DNA of 61,757 nt from NCBI GenBank assembly GCA_934661375.1, contig CAKUJH010000020.1:1-61757 (forward strand). Direction: 5' to 3'. The notes beneath the pieces were generated by a model, which saw nothing but the letters and a program-made list of their open reading frames with translations, had not been told where the DNA came from and searched no databases. The translations under genes were made by a program, and so were the position numbers. This DNA is from an uncultured Victivallales bacterium (GTDB lineage: Bacteria > Verrucomicrobiota > Lentisphaeria > Victivallales > UBA1829). Below are positions 50,378 through 58,801 of the stretch, in pieces; within the stretch, counting starts at the first letter, position 1; every line of letters starts with the position of its first letter.

Positions 50378-53300
50378 ATGAAGAATAAACTTGGAATTGC
50401 CGGAGCCTTGCTGCTGACGGCTGTACTGGGCGCGGCGGAAGTAAAACCCGTTTTCCATGCGCCGTTCGATCTGGACTTCCGGGCGGATGTGCCGTCTGGA
50501 AAAGTCGAAGGAAAACATTCCATGCCCATCACCATGGAAACGCTGTCCATGCTGCTGCATCCGGGCGTGAAAGGGAATGCCGCCAAAATCGGCACGCAGG
50601 TTACGTCCAGCGGAACGGACGCCTCGCTGATTCAGTATCCGGGATCTGTTCTCAATACGAAACAGGGAACCGTTTCCTTCTGGATGAAACCGGTGGACTG
50701 GGATTTCAAGGATACCAAATTTCATGTTTTCTGTGAAGCACGCGGCGACAACAGCTGGCTGGTGCTTTACAAATACAAAGACGCCCATGAACTTTATTTT
50801 CTGTTCGGGCGCATGAAATCCGCCGACAGCGGCAACGGATTTGTGATTGCCGAGGCTCCCGCCGTGAAATGGGAACGCGGTTCGTTCCATCATGTAACCG
50901 CCACCTGGGATGAACAGAATATCCGGATTTACACGGACGGCATTCTGCAGGCAGCCGTCAAGATTCCCGCGGCGAAACGCCCGGAAAAATTCGACACGTT
51001 CTGTGCCGGACCCTATACCCCGAACGCCTGGCCGAATCCGCAGGGCGATACATTGCTGGATGATCTGCGGGTTTATGACCGCGCTCTGACCGGCTCTGAA
51101 GTGGAGGAGCTTTATGCTTCCTACAATTTCCGCAAAATCGACAAATCACAGATTCCCGTCAAGTTCAACCGGATCAAAATGAATCCGTCCGCGGACGGCA
51201 AAGCCCTGGATCTGTTTTTCAGTCTCACCCGCACCACGCAGAAACGTTCTGGATTTCCCGTGGAAATGGAAGTCATCCTCAATGACAAAACCACGGTTCT
51301 GAAAAAGACTTTGCAGGCGGCATCGACAGAATACAACTGGCGTTTTCAGATTGCGGATCTGGCGCAGGGGGATTACAAACTGATTCTGCGTCCGGTGCGA
51401 GAAACTCCGCAGGATAAAATAGAAGACGGTTCTTTCCTGTTCCGCATCGGCGATGCCGAACCGGTCGTGGACCATTCTGTTCCGGAACCGTGGACTCCGG
51501 TCAAAGCCGTTGTCCGGTCCGGGAATTCCGGGCTGACTTCATGGCTTCAGCGAATCCTGCCGGGCGATGCCGAACCCCGCGGGGCGGAATTGACTTCTCT
51601 GCTTCAGAGAGTGGAATTCAGCCGGAGCATTTTTCCGGTGCAGATGTTTTCGGGGAAAGTGCCGCTGCTGCGCGGCGCGATGCGGTTTGAACTGAACGGC
51701 AAGGCGTTTGCGCCTGCGGAGAAAACGAAAATCGTGGAACAACAGGATGATTTTGCCGTGGTGGAAACCGCGGGAACGGATTCCGGATTTGAACTCAGTT
51801 CCCGCTGCCGTTTTGAATTTGACGGCATGATGTGGTTTGATGTTACGCTGACACCCAAAGGGAAAGATTCCGTGAACAGTGCGAAAATTGTTGTGCCGCT
51901 GCGTCCGGAAGTTTCGACACTGTTCAACCGGTTCGCCAAGGATTATTTCCAGTTCCGCGGATTCCGCGCCGGTGAACTCCGGCAAACCGTGAAATCCAAT
52001 CATTTCGACGAAACCGATCAGCTTCCCGTGATGTGGGTCGGCAATGACGAACGTGGACTTTACTACTTTGCACAGGATCAGGCGGGACGCCGTCTGAAGA
52101 ACCGCGCGGAAACTCTCCGGCTGGATCCCGGCAAAGACGGTGCGACTCTGACCATCAATCTGGTTGATTATGTCTTCACTCCCGAAAAACCGGTAACCTG
52201 GAGCTTCGGTCTGCAAATCACTCCGGTGCGTCCGTTCGTGCGGAACCGGCGTCTGTGGCGTCCGTGGAGCGCGGTGAACCTGTGGTTCCCGTGGGAAAAG
52301 ATTCACAACGTCCCCGACGCCCGTTTTGCCAAAGACAACTATCCGGCAATGCGCAAGTCGTTCAGTTCGGACGGTTCGATTCCGCTGTTCCATTATTTCG
52401 CCGGCTTTTCCGCTTCACCTGAAAATCCGGGCTATCCGCAGCACGCCAATGAATGGAGCATCACACCGCCGCCGGCCGGCACGGAAGTTTCCCCGAACGA
52501 CCGCGAATGGCGTTACGTGTTCATGTGCGCCGGCTCCCGTTCGTACCGCGATTATTATCTCCGGAGCATGAGCAGGTGTATGCGCGAACTGAAAATGCAG
52601 GAACTGTATTTCGACAACTGCTGGAGCTGGTTCTGCGGCAATGAAGCGCACGGCTGCGGCTGGACGGATGAACACGGCAAAAAATACTGCACCGCCAACA
52701 TCCTCGGCAGCCGCGAACTGGCAAAGAACATTTACCGCGAACACCGCAGACAATATCCTTACGGTCTGATCGTGCGCCATATTTCGCAGATTCCGGAACC
52801 GCCGCTGGTTTCGTTCTGCGATGCCCTGGTCGACGGCGAATGCTTCATGCTGGACGTCGGCAGGGATGAAAGCTATTACAATGTGTTCCGTCCTGATTTC
52901 TTCCGGGCTTCGTTCCGCGGGGAACAGTTCGGTATGCCTTCGGTGTTCATTCCACAGTTCGAACGGGCATACCAGCTGCATTTCCCTGAAAAACTGAAAG
53001 ACTCCAAAGCCGGAAAACTTCCCGGACAGGAAAAACACATGCGGCATTTCATCGGCTACATTCTGGCGCATGACACCCATGCCTGGCCGAACTTCGGGGT
53101 CAGTGTGTCCAAGTATCTCAAGATCATGGACAATGCGGGGATTACCGACGACTCTGCGTTCTACGGTTACTGGCAGCCGGATTCTCCGGTCAGAACCGCC
53201 GGAACGCTGTCTGACCGCATCATGGCTTCCGCTTATGCCGCCGATAACGGCGCATTGGTGATTCTCATGAACGATACCGATCAGCCGGCGGATGTGCTGC

Positions 53301-53431
53301 TGTCGCTGGATTCGAAAGTATTCGGTAACAGCCCGGCACTGTCGGATGCCGAGTCCGGCAAAACTCTTTCCGGTACAGCCGCTTCCGTTCCCGCCCGTGA
53401 TTTCAGAATGATCCGCATTATTAAGAAATAA
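50378..53431 (+). CDS. Secreted LamG-containing glycoside hydrolase-like protein (DUF6067-like)
   Basis: 1017 residues. A signal peptide (about 1-20, KLGIAGALLLTAVLGAAE), a concanavalin A/LamG-like domain (about 25-250; KQGTVSFWMKP and TWDEQNIRIYTDG), a beta-rich linker and a large C-terminal catalytic-like region (about 610-960). MQELYFDNCWSWFCG carries the acidic residues that resemble a DUF6067/GH123-like barrel; DALVDGECFM is another conserved-looking acidic loop. It is exported, so it probably acts on surface or host glycans. GGAGG precedes the start. The family assignment is moderate; no enzyme activity is proved. Confidence 0.7.
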   Translation: MKNKLGIAGALLLTAVLGAAEVKPVFHAPFDLDFRADVPSGKVEGKHSMPITMETLSMLLHPGVKGNAAKIGTQVTSSGTDASLIQYPGSVLNTKQGTVSFWMKPVDWDFKDTKFHVFCEARGDNSWLVLYKYKDAHELYFLFGRMKSADSGNGFVIAEAPAVKWERGSFHHVTATWDEQNIRIYTDGILQAAVKIPAAKRPEKFDTFCAGPYTPNAWPNPQGDTLLDDLRVYDRALTGSEVEELYASYNFRKIDKSQIPVKFNRIKMNPSADGKALDLFFSLTRTTQKRSGFPVEMEVILNDKTTVLKKTLQAASTEYNWRFQIADLAQGDYKLILRPVRETPQDKIEDGSFLFRIGDAEPVVDHSVPEPWTPVKAVVRSGNSGLTSWLQRILPGDAEPRGAELTSLLQRVEFSRSIFPVQMFSGKVPLLRGAMRFELNGKAFAPAEKTKIVEQQDDFAVVETAGTDSGFELSSRCRFEFDGMMWFDVTLTPKGKDSVNSAKIVVPLRPEVSTLFNRFAKDYFQFRGFRAGELRQTVKSNHFDETDQLPVMWVGNDERGLYYFAQDQAGRRLKNRAETLRLDPGKDGATLTINLVDYVFTPEKPVTWSFGLQITPVRPFVRNRRLWRPWSAVNLWFPWEKIHNVPDARFAKDNYPAMRKSFSSDGSIPLFHYFAGFSASPENPGYPQHANEWSITPPPAGTEVSPNDREWRYVFMCAGSRSYRDYYLRSMSRCMRELKMQELYFDNCWSWFCGNEAHGCGWTDEHGKKYCTANILGSRELAKNIYREHRRQYPYGLIVRHISQIPEPPLVSFCDALVDGECFMLDVGRDESYYNVFRPDFFRASFRGEQFGMPSVFIPQFERAYQLHFPEKLKDSKAGKLPGQEKHMRHFIGYILAHDTHAWPNFGVSVSKYLKIMDNAGITDDSAFYGYWQPDSPVRTAGTLSDRIMASAYAADNGALVILMNDTDQPADVLLSLDSKVFGNSPALSDAESGKTLSGTAASVPARDFRMIRIIKK

Positions 53432-53454
53432 CCCAAATCAAGGAGATGATTGTC

Positions 53455-54144
53455 ATGAAAAAATCAATGATCTGCGCCCTGTTCGCTCTTGGAGCCGTCT
53501 GCTTCGGAGACACCGTTTTTCAGCTGGATTTTCCTGCAAAGGAATTGAAGGCACAAGGAAAATCCATGCCGCTGGTTGATAAAATCCAGATCGGTCCGGA
53601 GAACTTTGTGGATGCCGGCGACGGCAAGTTTGCTTTCCAGCTGAGCGACGCCAATGCCCAGAAAAAAGTATTTCCGAGTTATTTCGCCGGAAACGGTTTT
53701 CCCTATGCCGCCGGCAGTGTGGAATTTTCTTTCAAGGTTCTGAAACAGCAGACCGGTTCGCCGGTGCGATTCCTGCATGTTTTCAGTCCGTCCAAAGACC
53801 AGCAGGGGCTGCTGATTTTCTATTTCTACCAGAACAGCGAAAAGGCTTTCGTGACCGGAATCCAAGTCGGGAAGGAACAGTATCGGATTGTCATTCCCGC
53901 ACGTCTGATCAAAGCGGATGCGTTCAACAAAGTCAGGGTGGAATGGAACGCCGGGACTCTGACCGCGTATCTGGACGGGAAAAAATACGGCGACTGCGCC
54001 CTGCCTGCCGGTTTTGCCGAATTTGCGGCGAAACCGCGCGGCTGGTCCACTTTCAACGTTCTGCCGGTTTACCCCGCCAACGGCGACAAATGGGAAAACC
54101 GCGCCGCGGTGACGGACATCAAAATCGAATCCGCCGCGAAATGA
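53455..54144 (+). CDS. Small secreted LamG-like protein
   Basis: 229 residues. A signal peptide (KKSMICALFALGAVCFGD) is followed by a single beta-sandwich domain like LamG/concanavalin A: GSVEFSFKVLKQ and RVEWNAGTLTAYLDGKKYG are the key strands. There is no catalytic domain, so it may bind glycan. It starts at MKKSM after AGGAG; an earlier ATG at 53446 lacks spacing to that site. It lies 23 bases after the large glycosidase-like gene and 1 base before the LacI gene. Confidence 0.72.
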   Translation: MKKSMICALFALGAVCFGDTVFQLDFPAKELKAQGKSMPLVDKIQIGPENFVDAGDGKFAFQLSDANAQKKVFPSYFAGNGFPYAAGSVEFSFKVLKQQTGSPVRFLHVFSPSKDQQGLLIFYFYQNSEKAFVTGIQVGKEQYRIVIPARLIKADAFNKVRVEWNAGTLTAYLDGKKYGDCALPAGFAEFAAKPRGWSTFNVLPVYPANGDKWENRAAVTDIKIESAAK

Positions 54145-54145
54145 C

Positions 54146-55111
54146 GTGTCTGTGAACTGCAAGACAACATTGCGGACGCTGGCCGCGGATCTGAAAGTAT
54201 GTCCCGCCACGGTGATGCGCGCGTTGTCGGGACATCCCAGCGTCCGGCCGGAACTGCGGCAGCGGATCATCCGGTTTGCCGCGGAACGGGGATATTCCCT
54301 GCCTTCGCATCGGACCGGAAATGTTGCCGTCATCATTGCCGGCATGAATTTCAGAGGCTACCTCGGCGCATTGCTGGGACCGCTTTATGATGAACTGATC
54401 GCGCGGGAGCTGAAACCTTATCTGATCCCGCAGTCCGTCGCGCCGCATCTGGCGGACTGCATGTTCGACGGATTGATTTCGACGACCTGGATCCCCGGCC
54501 TGGAAAAACAGTATCCCAAGGAACACGCCCTGCCGTTTGTCGCCCTCAATTCAATGGACAACCGTCTGGACAATATTTTCATGGTGTCGTCCGACGAAAC
54601 GGCAGGAATGAACCTGGGGATTTCCTATCTGTTCAACACGGGGCACCGGCGAATCGCTTTCCTTTTTTCTTCGCCGGCGGAGAATCCCAGCCGGAGGGAA
54701 CGGATCCAGGCGATCCGCCATAGCTGCATGAGCTACAATCTTCCGTGCGAGGAATTTCTGCTGGTCCGGACACAGGATTTTTCTCTCGGCCGGATCGCGG
54801 ACCGGATGCTGGAACTTCAAGCGGACGCCCTGTTCATCGTCAGCGAAGGGATTGTCGCCGAAATCTATGCACTGCTGCATCAGCGCGGAATCAGGATCCC
54901 GGAAGACCTTTCGATCATGGGACTGGAATGCGACGACAATGCCTTCTGCTGCAATCCGCCGCTGACCGCATTGCGGCAGGACTTCGCAGGACTGGCGCGG
55001 GAAAGTGTGATGATGCTGGAAAAACAGATCAAAGGAATTCCGGTGGTGCGCAATGTCCGGCTGCCGTTTCAGTTCACCGAACGTGCCAGCGTCCGGAAAA
55101 GAAATGTCTGA
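54146..55111 (+). CDS. LacI-family transcriptional regulator
   Basis: 321 residues. The N-terminal helix-turn-helix (TTLRTLAADLKVCPATVMRAL, with the later hinge) is degenerate relative to the classical TIxDVA... pattern but recognisable; the periplasmic-binding-protein-like sensor follows (about 60-310). It starts at GTG 54146, one base after the preceding stop, or at a second GTG two codons on. It ends the pseudopilin operon and probably controls it or the next operon by sensing a sugar. Confidence 0.85.
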   Translation: MSVNCKTTLRTLAADLKVCPATVMRALSGHPSVRPELRQRIIRFAAERGYSLPSHRTGNVAVIIAGMNFRGYLGALLGPLYDELIARELKPYLIPQSVAPHLADCMFDGLISTTWIPGLEKQYPKEHALPFVALNSMDNRLDNIFMVSSDETAGMNLGISYLFNTGHRRIAFLFSSPAENPSRRERIQAIRHSCMSYNLPCEEFLLVRTQDFSLGRIADRMLELQADALFIVSEGIVAEIYALLHQRGIRIPEDLSIMGLECDDNAFCCNPPLTALRQDFAGLARESVMMLEKQIKGIPVVRNVRLPFQFTERASVRKRNV

Positions 55112-55160
55112 CGCTGCGGTTGACATGGCGAAAAATTTCCGCTTTTTTTGCATCCGGACA

Positions 55161-55188
55161 GTGATTTTGCCTGAATGCGTGTTATATT
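55161..55188 (+). promoter_or_regulatory. Candidate promoter of the Gfo/Idh-GH36 operon
   Basis: GTGATT (55161-55166), 16 bases ending TGT, TATATT (55183-55188), an extended -10 layout. The start codon at 55232 follows after about 37 bases of leader. Confidence 0.4.
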
Positions 55189-55231
55189 AATTGAAGCCCC
55201 ATTTTTTTGTATTCAAAGAAAGGTTATCATT

Positions 55232-56500
55232 ATGTCTGAACCATTGAAACTGATCGTCATCGGCTGCGGCAGCCGCGGTACCGGATATTCCAAATTTGTG
55301 GAAGAATACCCCGAACGTGCCAAAATTGTTGCAGTTGCCGAGCCCCGTGAGTTTTACCGGAACCGTATTGCCGACAAACACAACATCCCGGAAGAATACC
55401 GTTTCCGCACGTGGGAAGATGTTGCCAAACTGCCGAAATTTGCGGATGCGGTCATGATCTGCACGCCCGACGCCCTGCATGAAGCTCCGGCGGTGGCGTT
55501 TGCCAAGCTGGGTTACAACATGCTGTTGGAAAAACCGCTGGCTCCCACGGAAGAAGCCTGCCGCAATATTGTCGCCGCCGTGAAAAAAGCCGGCATCATT
55601 TTTGCCGTCTGCCACGTGCTGCGTTATACCGAATACACCCGCTGTCTGCTGAATATTCTGGCTTCGGGCAAAATCGGCAGACTGGTTTCGATTCAGCATC
55701 TGGAACCGGTCGGCTACTGGCATCAGGCGCATTCCTTTGTGCGTGGCAACTGGCGCAACGAGGAACTGTCCAGCTGTATGCTGCTTCAGAAATGCTGTCA
55801 TGACCTCGACTGGCTCCGCTATGTGGTCAATGAACATTGCAGCAGAGTGCAGTCTTTCGGCTCGCTGTTCCATTTCAAAAAGGAAAACAAACCTGCCGGC
55901 GCAGCGGACCGCTGTACGGAATGTCCGGAGAATATTGAAGCGAACTGCCCGTATTCCGCCCTGAAAATTTATCTGCGCGACCGCCTGGATAAAGGTTCAT
56001 CCACCTGGCCGGTGGATGTGCTGGACGGCAATCCGACCCGTGAAAATATCATGAAGGCTTTGGAAGAAGGTCCCTACGGCCGCTGTGTTTATGCCTGCGA
56101 CAACGATGTGGTGGACAATCAGGTGGTGAACCTGCAATTCGACAACGGCGTGTCTGCCTCCATGACCATGACGGCGTTCACGCCGCATTCCGGACGTCTG
56201 ACCCGTCTGTTCGGAACGCGCGGATACATTGAAACCGACAGCAATGTTTTCAAGGTCTTTGATTTTGAAACCGATCAGTTCACGGAAATCGACAGCCGGA
56301 AAGCCAACGACGGCGGAATTCTTTCCGGACACGGCGGCGGAGACGGCGGTCTGATGGAAGCCTTCGTGAGCGCATTGGAGCATAATGATCCGTCCAGAAT
56401 TCTGTCCGGTCCGGATGTTTCGCTGGAAAGTCATCTGATGGTGTTTGCCGCGGAACGCTCCCGCAAGACCGGCACGGTGCAGGACATCAAGGTCAACTGA
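55232..56500 (+). CDS. Gfo/Idh/MocA-family oxidoreductase with cysteine cluster
   Basis: 422 residues. Rossmann motif LIVIGCGSRGTGY (about 6-18), EKPLAP with the catalytic lysine (about 108-113) and the C-terminal alpha/beta domain. DRCTECPENIEANCPYS (about 229-245) carries three cysteines, a pattern seen in a subgroup of this family and possibly a metal site. It starts at MSEPLKL after AAAGG; the in-frame extension to 55175 is unlikely. It is 13 bases from the GH36-like gene, so both would act on one pathway. Substrate unknown. Confidence 0.87.
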   Translation: MSEPLKLIVIGCGSRGTGYSKFVEEYPERAKIVAVAEPREFYRNRIADKHNIPEEYRFRTWEDVAKLPKFADAVMICTPDALHEAPAVAFAKLGYNMLLEKPLAPTEEACRNIVAAVKKAGIIFAVCHVLRYTEYTRCLLNILASGKIGRLVSIQHLEPVGYWHQAHSFVRGNWRNEELSSCMLLQKCCHDLDWLRYVVNEHCSRVQSFGSLFHFKKENKPAGAADRCTECPENIEANCPYSALKIYLRDRLDKGSSTWPVDVLDGNPTRENIMKALEEGPYGRCVYACDNDVVDNQVVNLQFDNGVSASMTMTAFTPHSGRLTRLFGTRGYIETDSNVFKVFDFETDQFTEIDSRKANDGGILSGHGGGDGGLMEAFVSALEHNDPSRILSGPDVSLESHLMVFAAERSRKTGTVQDIKVN

Positions 56501-56513
56501 ATGAGGAACTGCC

Positions 56514-58130
56514 ATGAACGAACTGATTTGGAAAGATAAAAACGCCTGTTATGAGAAATGGCTCCCGCTGGATTTCTTGCCGCCGGAAGCATCCTTCGTG
56601 TTTTCGCACAGCAACAACATGGTGCTGCAGAGTCATTCATCCAGTGCCGCTTATACTTCCGGATTTGTCGGTGATTATCCCAGCCAGGATGTGATTGTGG
56701 TCGGCGACCAGTTTACGAATGATTATCTGCTGATCGGTGCGGTAACCTGCTTCCGCAGTCTTACTTATTTTACCGCTCACAAGGATGCCCGGCTGACCGG
56801 CGTGCTGATGACTCAGCCGGAAATCAAACCCGGCGAAGAACCGGAAAAAGTCATCATGCTGCGCGGTAATGACTGGCGGAAATTACTGAAGGAATATGCG
56901 GAAACCGCCGCCCGCGAAATGGGTGCGCCTGCCATTGATGCAAAAAAGAATCTGACCGGTTACTGCACCTGGTACTACTATTATGCCGATGTTACGGAAG
57001 CGGACATGCTGGAAAACATTGACGCCATTGCCGCACGGAAAAACGACCGTTATTCCTGCGATGTGATTCAGATTGACGATGGATATCAGCCGTTCCAGGG
57101 CGACTGGCTGGAACGTGATGCATCCTGGCCCGTTCCGCTGGAGGACGTTGTACGCCGCATTGAAGACGCCGGCGCGATTCCGGGTATCTGGCTGATGCCG
57201 TTCCTGGCTTCCACTGCCAGCCGTGCGTTCCGTGAACACCGCGATCTGTTTGTGAAGAATGAAGCGGGTGAACCGCTGGTCTTTGCCGGATGGTCGCCTG
57301 AACCGGACAACCACTGGGCGTGTCTGGATGCCACGCTCCCCGAATGCCGCGAGTATATCGCCGGATTCATGAAAGCTCTCCGCAAACTCGGTTTCCGTTA
57401 TTTCAAGATGGACGGTCTCGGTTTCGGTCTGCCGCGCGGAGTGTTTTCCGACCCGAAAGCAACTTCGGTCAGCGCGTTCCGGCTGGCGATGAAAACCATC
57501 CGGGAAGCAGTGCCGGACGCTATCCTGCTCGGCTGCTGCCCACCCTTCATGCCGTGTTTGGGATATGTGGATATGTGCCGCGTCAGCTGCGACACTTCGC
57601 GCTGCTGGTTCGGTTCTCAGCCCGGAGAACAGCCGCCGCAGAATTGCGATGCCCCCGGTGTCGGAATCCGCAATACCCTGCACGGCGTCGAAGCCAACTG
57701 GTTTCTCAATGACATCTGGTTCCGCAGTGATCCGGATACGCTTATGGCGCGTTCCGATAATGCCTGGTACACCGAAGGCGAAGCCCGTATTTCGGTCGCC
57801 GGCGGCATTCTCACCGGTGTGTCCATCACCAGCGACCACCTCGGCAAAATCACGCCGGAACGTTATGAACTGCTGGCGTGCGCGGCGAAATACCGTTTGC
57901 GCGATGCGGTTCCCGCCGATTGGAAAGCCGGCCGCTGGCCGACGGTTTTCACCGGAACGTGCGACGGCAAACCCGCCGCATTGTTCATCAACGATACGGA
58001 AGAGGAACTGACGTTCCGTTTTACGGACTGGGGTTTGCCGGAACAGTGCCGTGAGGTTCTGATCGGACGCGGCACCGTGTCCGGTGAATTGAAACTTCCG
58101 GCTCATGATGCCGCCTTCGTCATCGTCTGA
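56514..58130 (+). CDS. GH36/GH27-like alpha-galactosidase family enzyme
   Basis: 538 residues of clan D type. TGYCTWYYYYADV, CDVIQIDDGYQPFQGDW and FRYFKMDGLGFG (Asp300, likely nucleophile) lie on consecutive barrel strands; the likely acid/base is Asp360 in CRVSCDTS. The N-terminal beta domain (1-140) is shorter than in the first GH36-like protein. There is no signal peptide. GAGG precedes the ATG. It is the second gene of the Gfo/Idh operon and ends at a terminator. Confidence 0.83.
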   Translation: MNELIWKDKNACYEKWLPLDFLPPEASFVFSHSNNMVLQSHSSSAAYTSGFVGDYPSQDVIVVGDQFTNDYLLIGAVTCFRSLTYFTAHKDARLTGVLMTQPEIKPGEEPEKVIMLRGNDWRKLLKEYAETAAREMGAPAIDAKKNLTGYCTWYYYYADVTEADMLENIDAIAARKNDRYSCDVIQIDDGYQPFQGDWLERDASWPVPLEDVVRRIEDAGAIPGIWLMPFLASTASRAFREHRDLFVKNEAGEPLVFAGWSPEPDNHWACLDATLPECREYIAGFMKALRKLGFRYFKMDGLGFGLPRGVFSDPKATSVSAFRLAMKTIREAVPDAILLGCCPPFMPCLGYVDMCRVSCDTSRCWFGSQPGEQPPQNCDAPGVGIRNTLHGVEANWFLNDIWFRSDPDTLMARSDNAWYTEGEARISVAGGILTGVSITSDHLGKITPERYELLACAAKYRLRDAVPADWKAGRWPTVFTGTCDGKPAALFINDTEEELTFRFTDWGLPEQCREVLIGRGTVSGELKLPAHDAAFVIV

Positions 58131-58152
58131 TTCCAGTAAAAAGAAACAGAAT

Positions 58153-58193
58153 CCGCGCCCGGTTTCTCCATCAGGAAGCCGGGCGGTTTTTTT
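58153..58193 (+). terminator. Terminator of the Gfo/Idh-GH36 operon
   Basis: A GCCCGG/CCGGGC stem with imperfect inner pairing, then GG and a run of seven T residues. Confidence 0.8.
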
Positions 58194-58218
58194 GACGCCG
58201 GCGGGATAATCGGAAAAT

Positions 58219-58290
58219 ATCTTTCATTGAAAAGTATTTTTACTTGCATTTTTCCGGAAACATGCTATATTATCTTTCACTAAAAGATTA
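58219..58290 (+). promoter_or_regulatory. Promoter of the lipoprotein-secretin operon flanked by paired operator-like repeats
   Basis: TTGCAT (58244-58249), 16 bases ending TGC, TATATT (58266-58271): an extended -10 promoter. Two copies of ATCTTTCA lie 53 bases apart, at 58219-58226 and 58272-58279, each starting an inverted repeat: TTTCA-T-TGAAA (58222-58232) and ATCTTT-CACTA-AAAGAT (58272-58288). One is upstream of -35 and the other overlaps the start site. Confidence 0.6.
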
Positions 58291-58324
58291 TTTCGGTAAA
58301 AAACATTAACAGAGAGAGTTAAAA

Positions 58325-58780
58325 ATGATCTCAACGAAAAAGCTGGTGATGGCACTGGCAGGAGGCTTCTGCATTCTGTTCAGCGGCTGCACGACGATCC
58401 GTGAACTGCCGCCGGAAGAGACTGTGCAGATCCGGAAAGCGGATCCGGAGTATGAGCTGTGCCGGAATTTGCTGGGCGCATTTCTGAAAAATGACGCCAA
58501 AGGCTTCATTGCCCTGCTGCCGGAGAATCTCCGCAAGGATTTCACTCCGGAAAAATTCAAGGCGACCCGCACCTGGATCACCGAATCCATGGGCGAGCCG
58601 ATCGAGTTCCGTTATGTAACCAGACTGGAACTGGTTACCTTCACTCCGCATATCTGGAAAATCCGTTTCAAACGGACAGACCGGCGGACGGAAAAAGAGT
58701 ATACCAGTGAACTGCTGTTCCGCATTGTTACTGCGATGCTGGATAACCAGGCAGTGGTTACCGGTTTTCAATTCCTTTAA
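58325..58780 (+). CDS. Small lipoprotein of the secretin-like operon
   Basis: 151 residues. The lipobox LFSGC places the acylated cysteine at residue 22. The mature part (PPEETVQIRKADPEYELCRN, FLKNDAKGFIALLPENLRKD) is charged with predicted helices and I do not recognise it. It starts the operon, 21 bases before the first secretin-like gene, and could be a pilotin-like or assembly lipoprotein by position, which is inference. Confidence 0.7.
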   Translation: MISTKKLVMALAGGFCILFSGCTTIRELPPEETVQIRKADPEYELCRNLLGAFLKNDAKGFIALLPENLRKDFTPEKFKATRTWITESMGEPIEFRYVTRLELVTFTPHIWKIRFKRTDRRTEKEYTSELLFRIVTAMLDNQAVVTGFQFL

Positions 58781-58801
58781 CCAACAACAGGTGAAAATTC
58801 A

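Noticed and set aside
55127..55149. A terminator after the LacI gene (GCG...CGC followed by seven T)
   Set aside because: The only possible stem would need a 2-base loop and a bulge, so it is not a stable hairpin.
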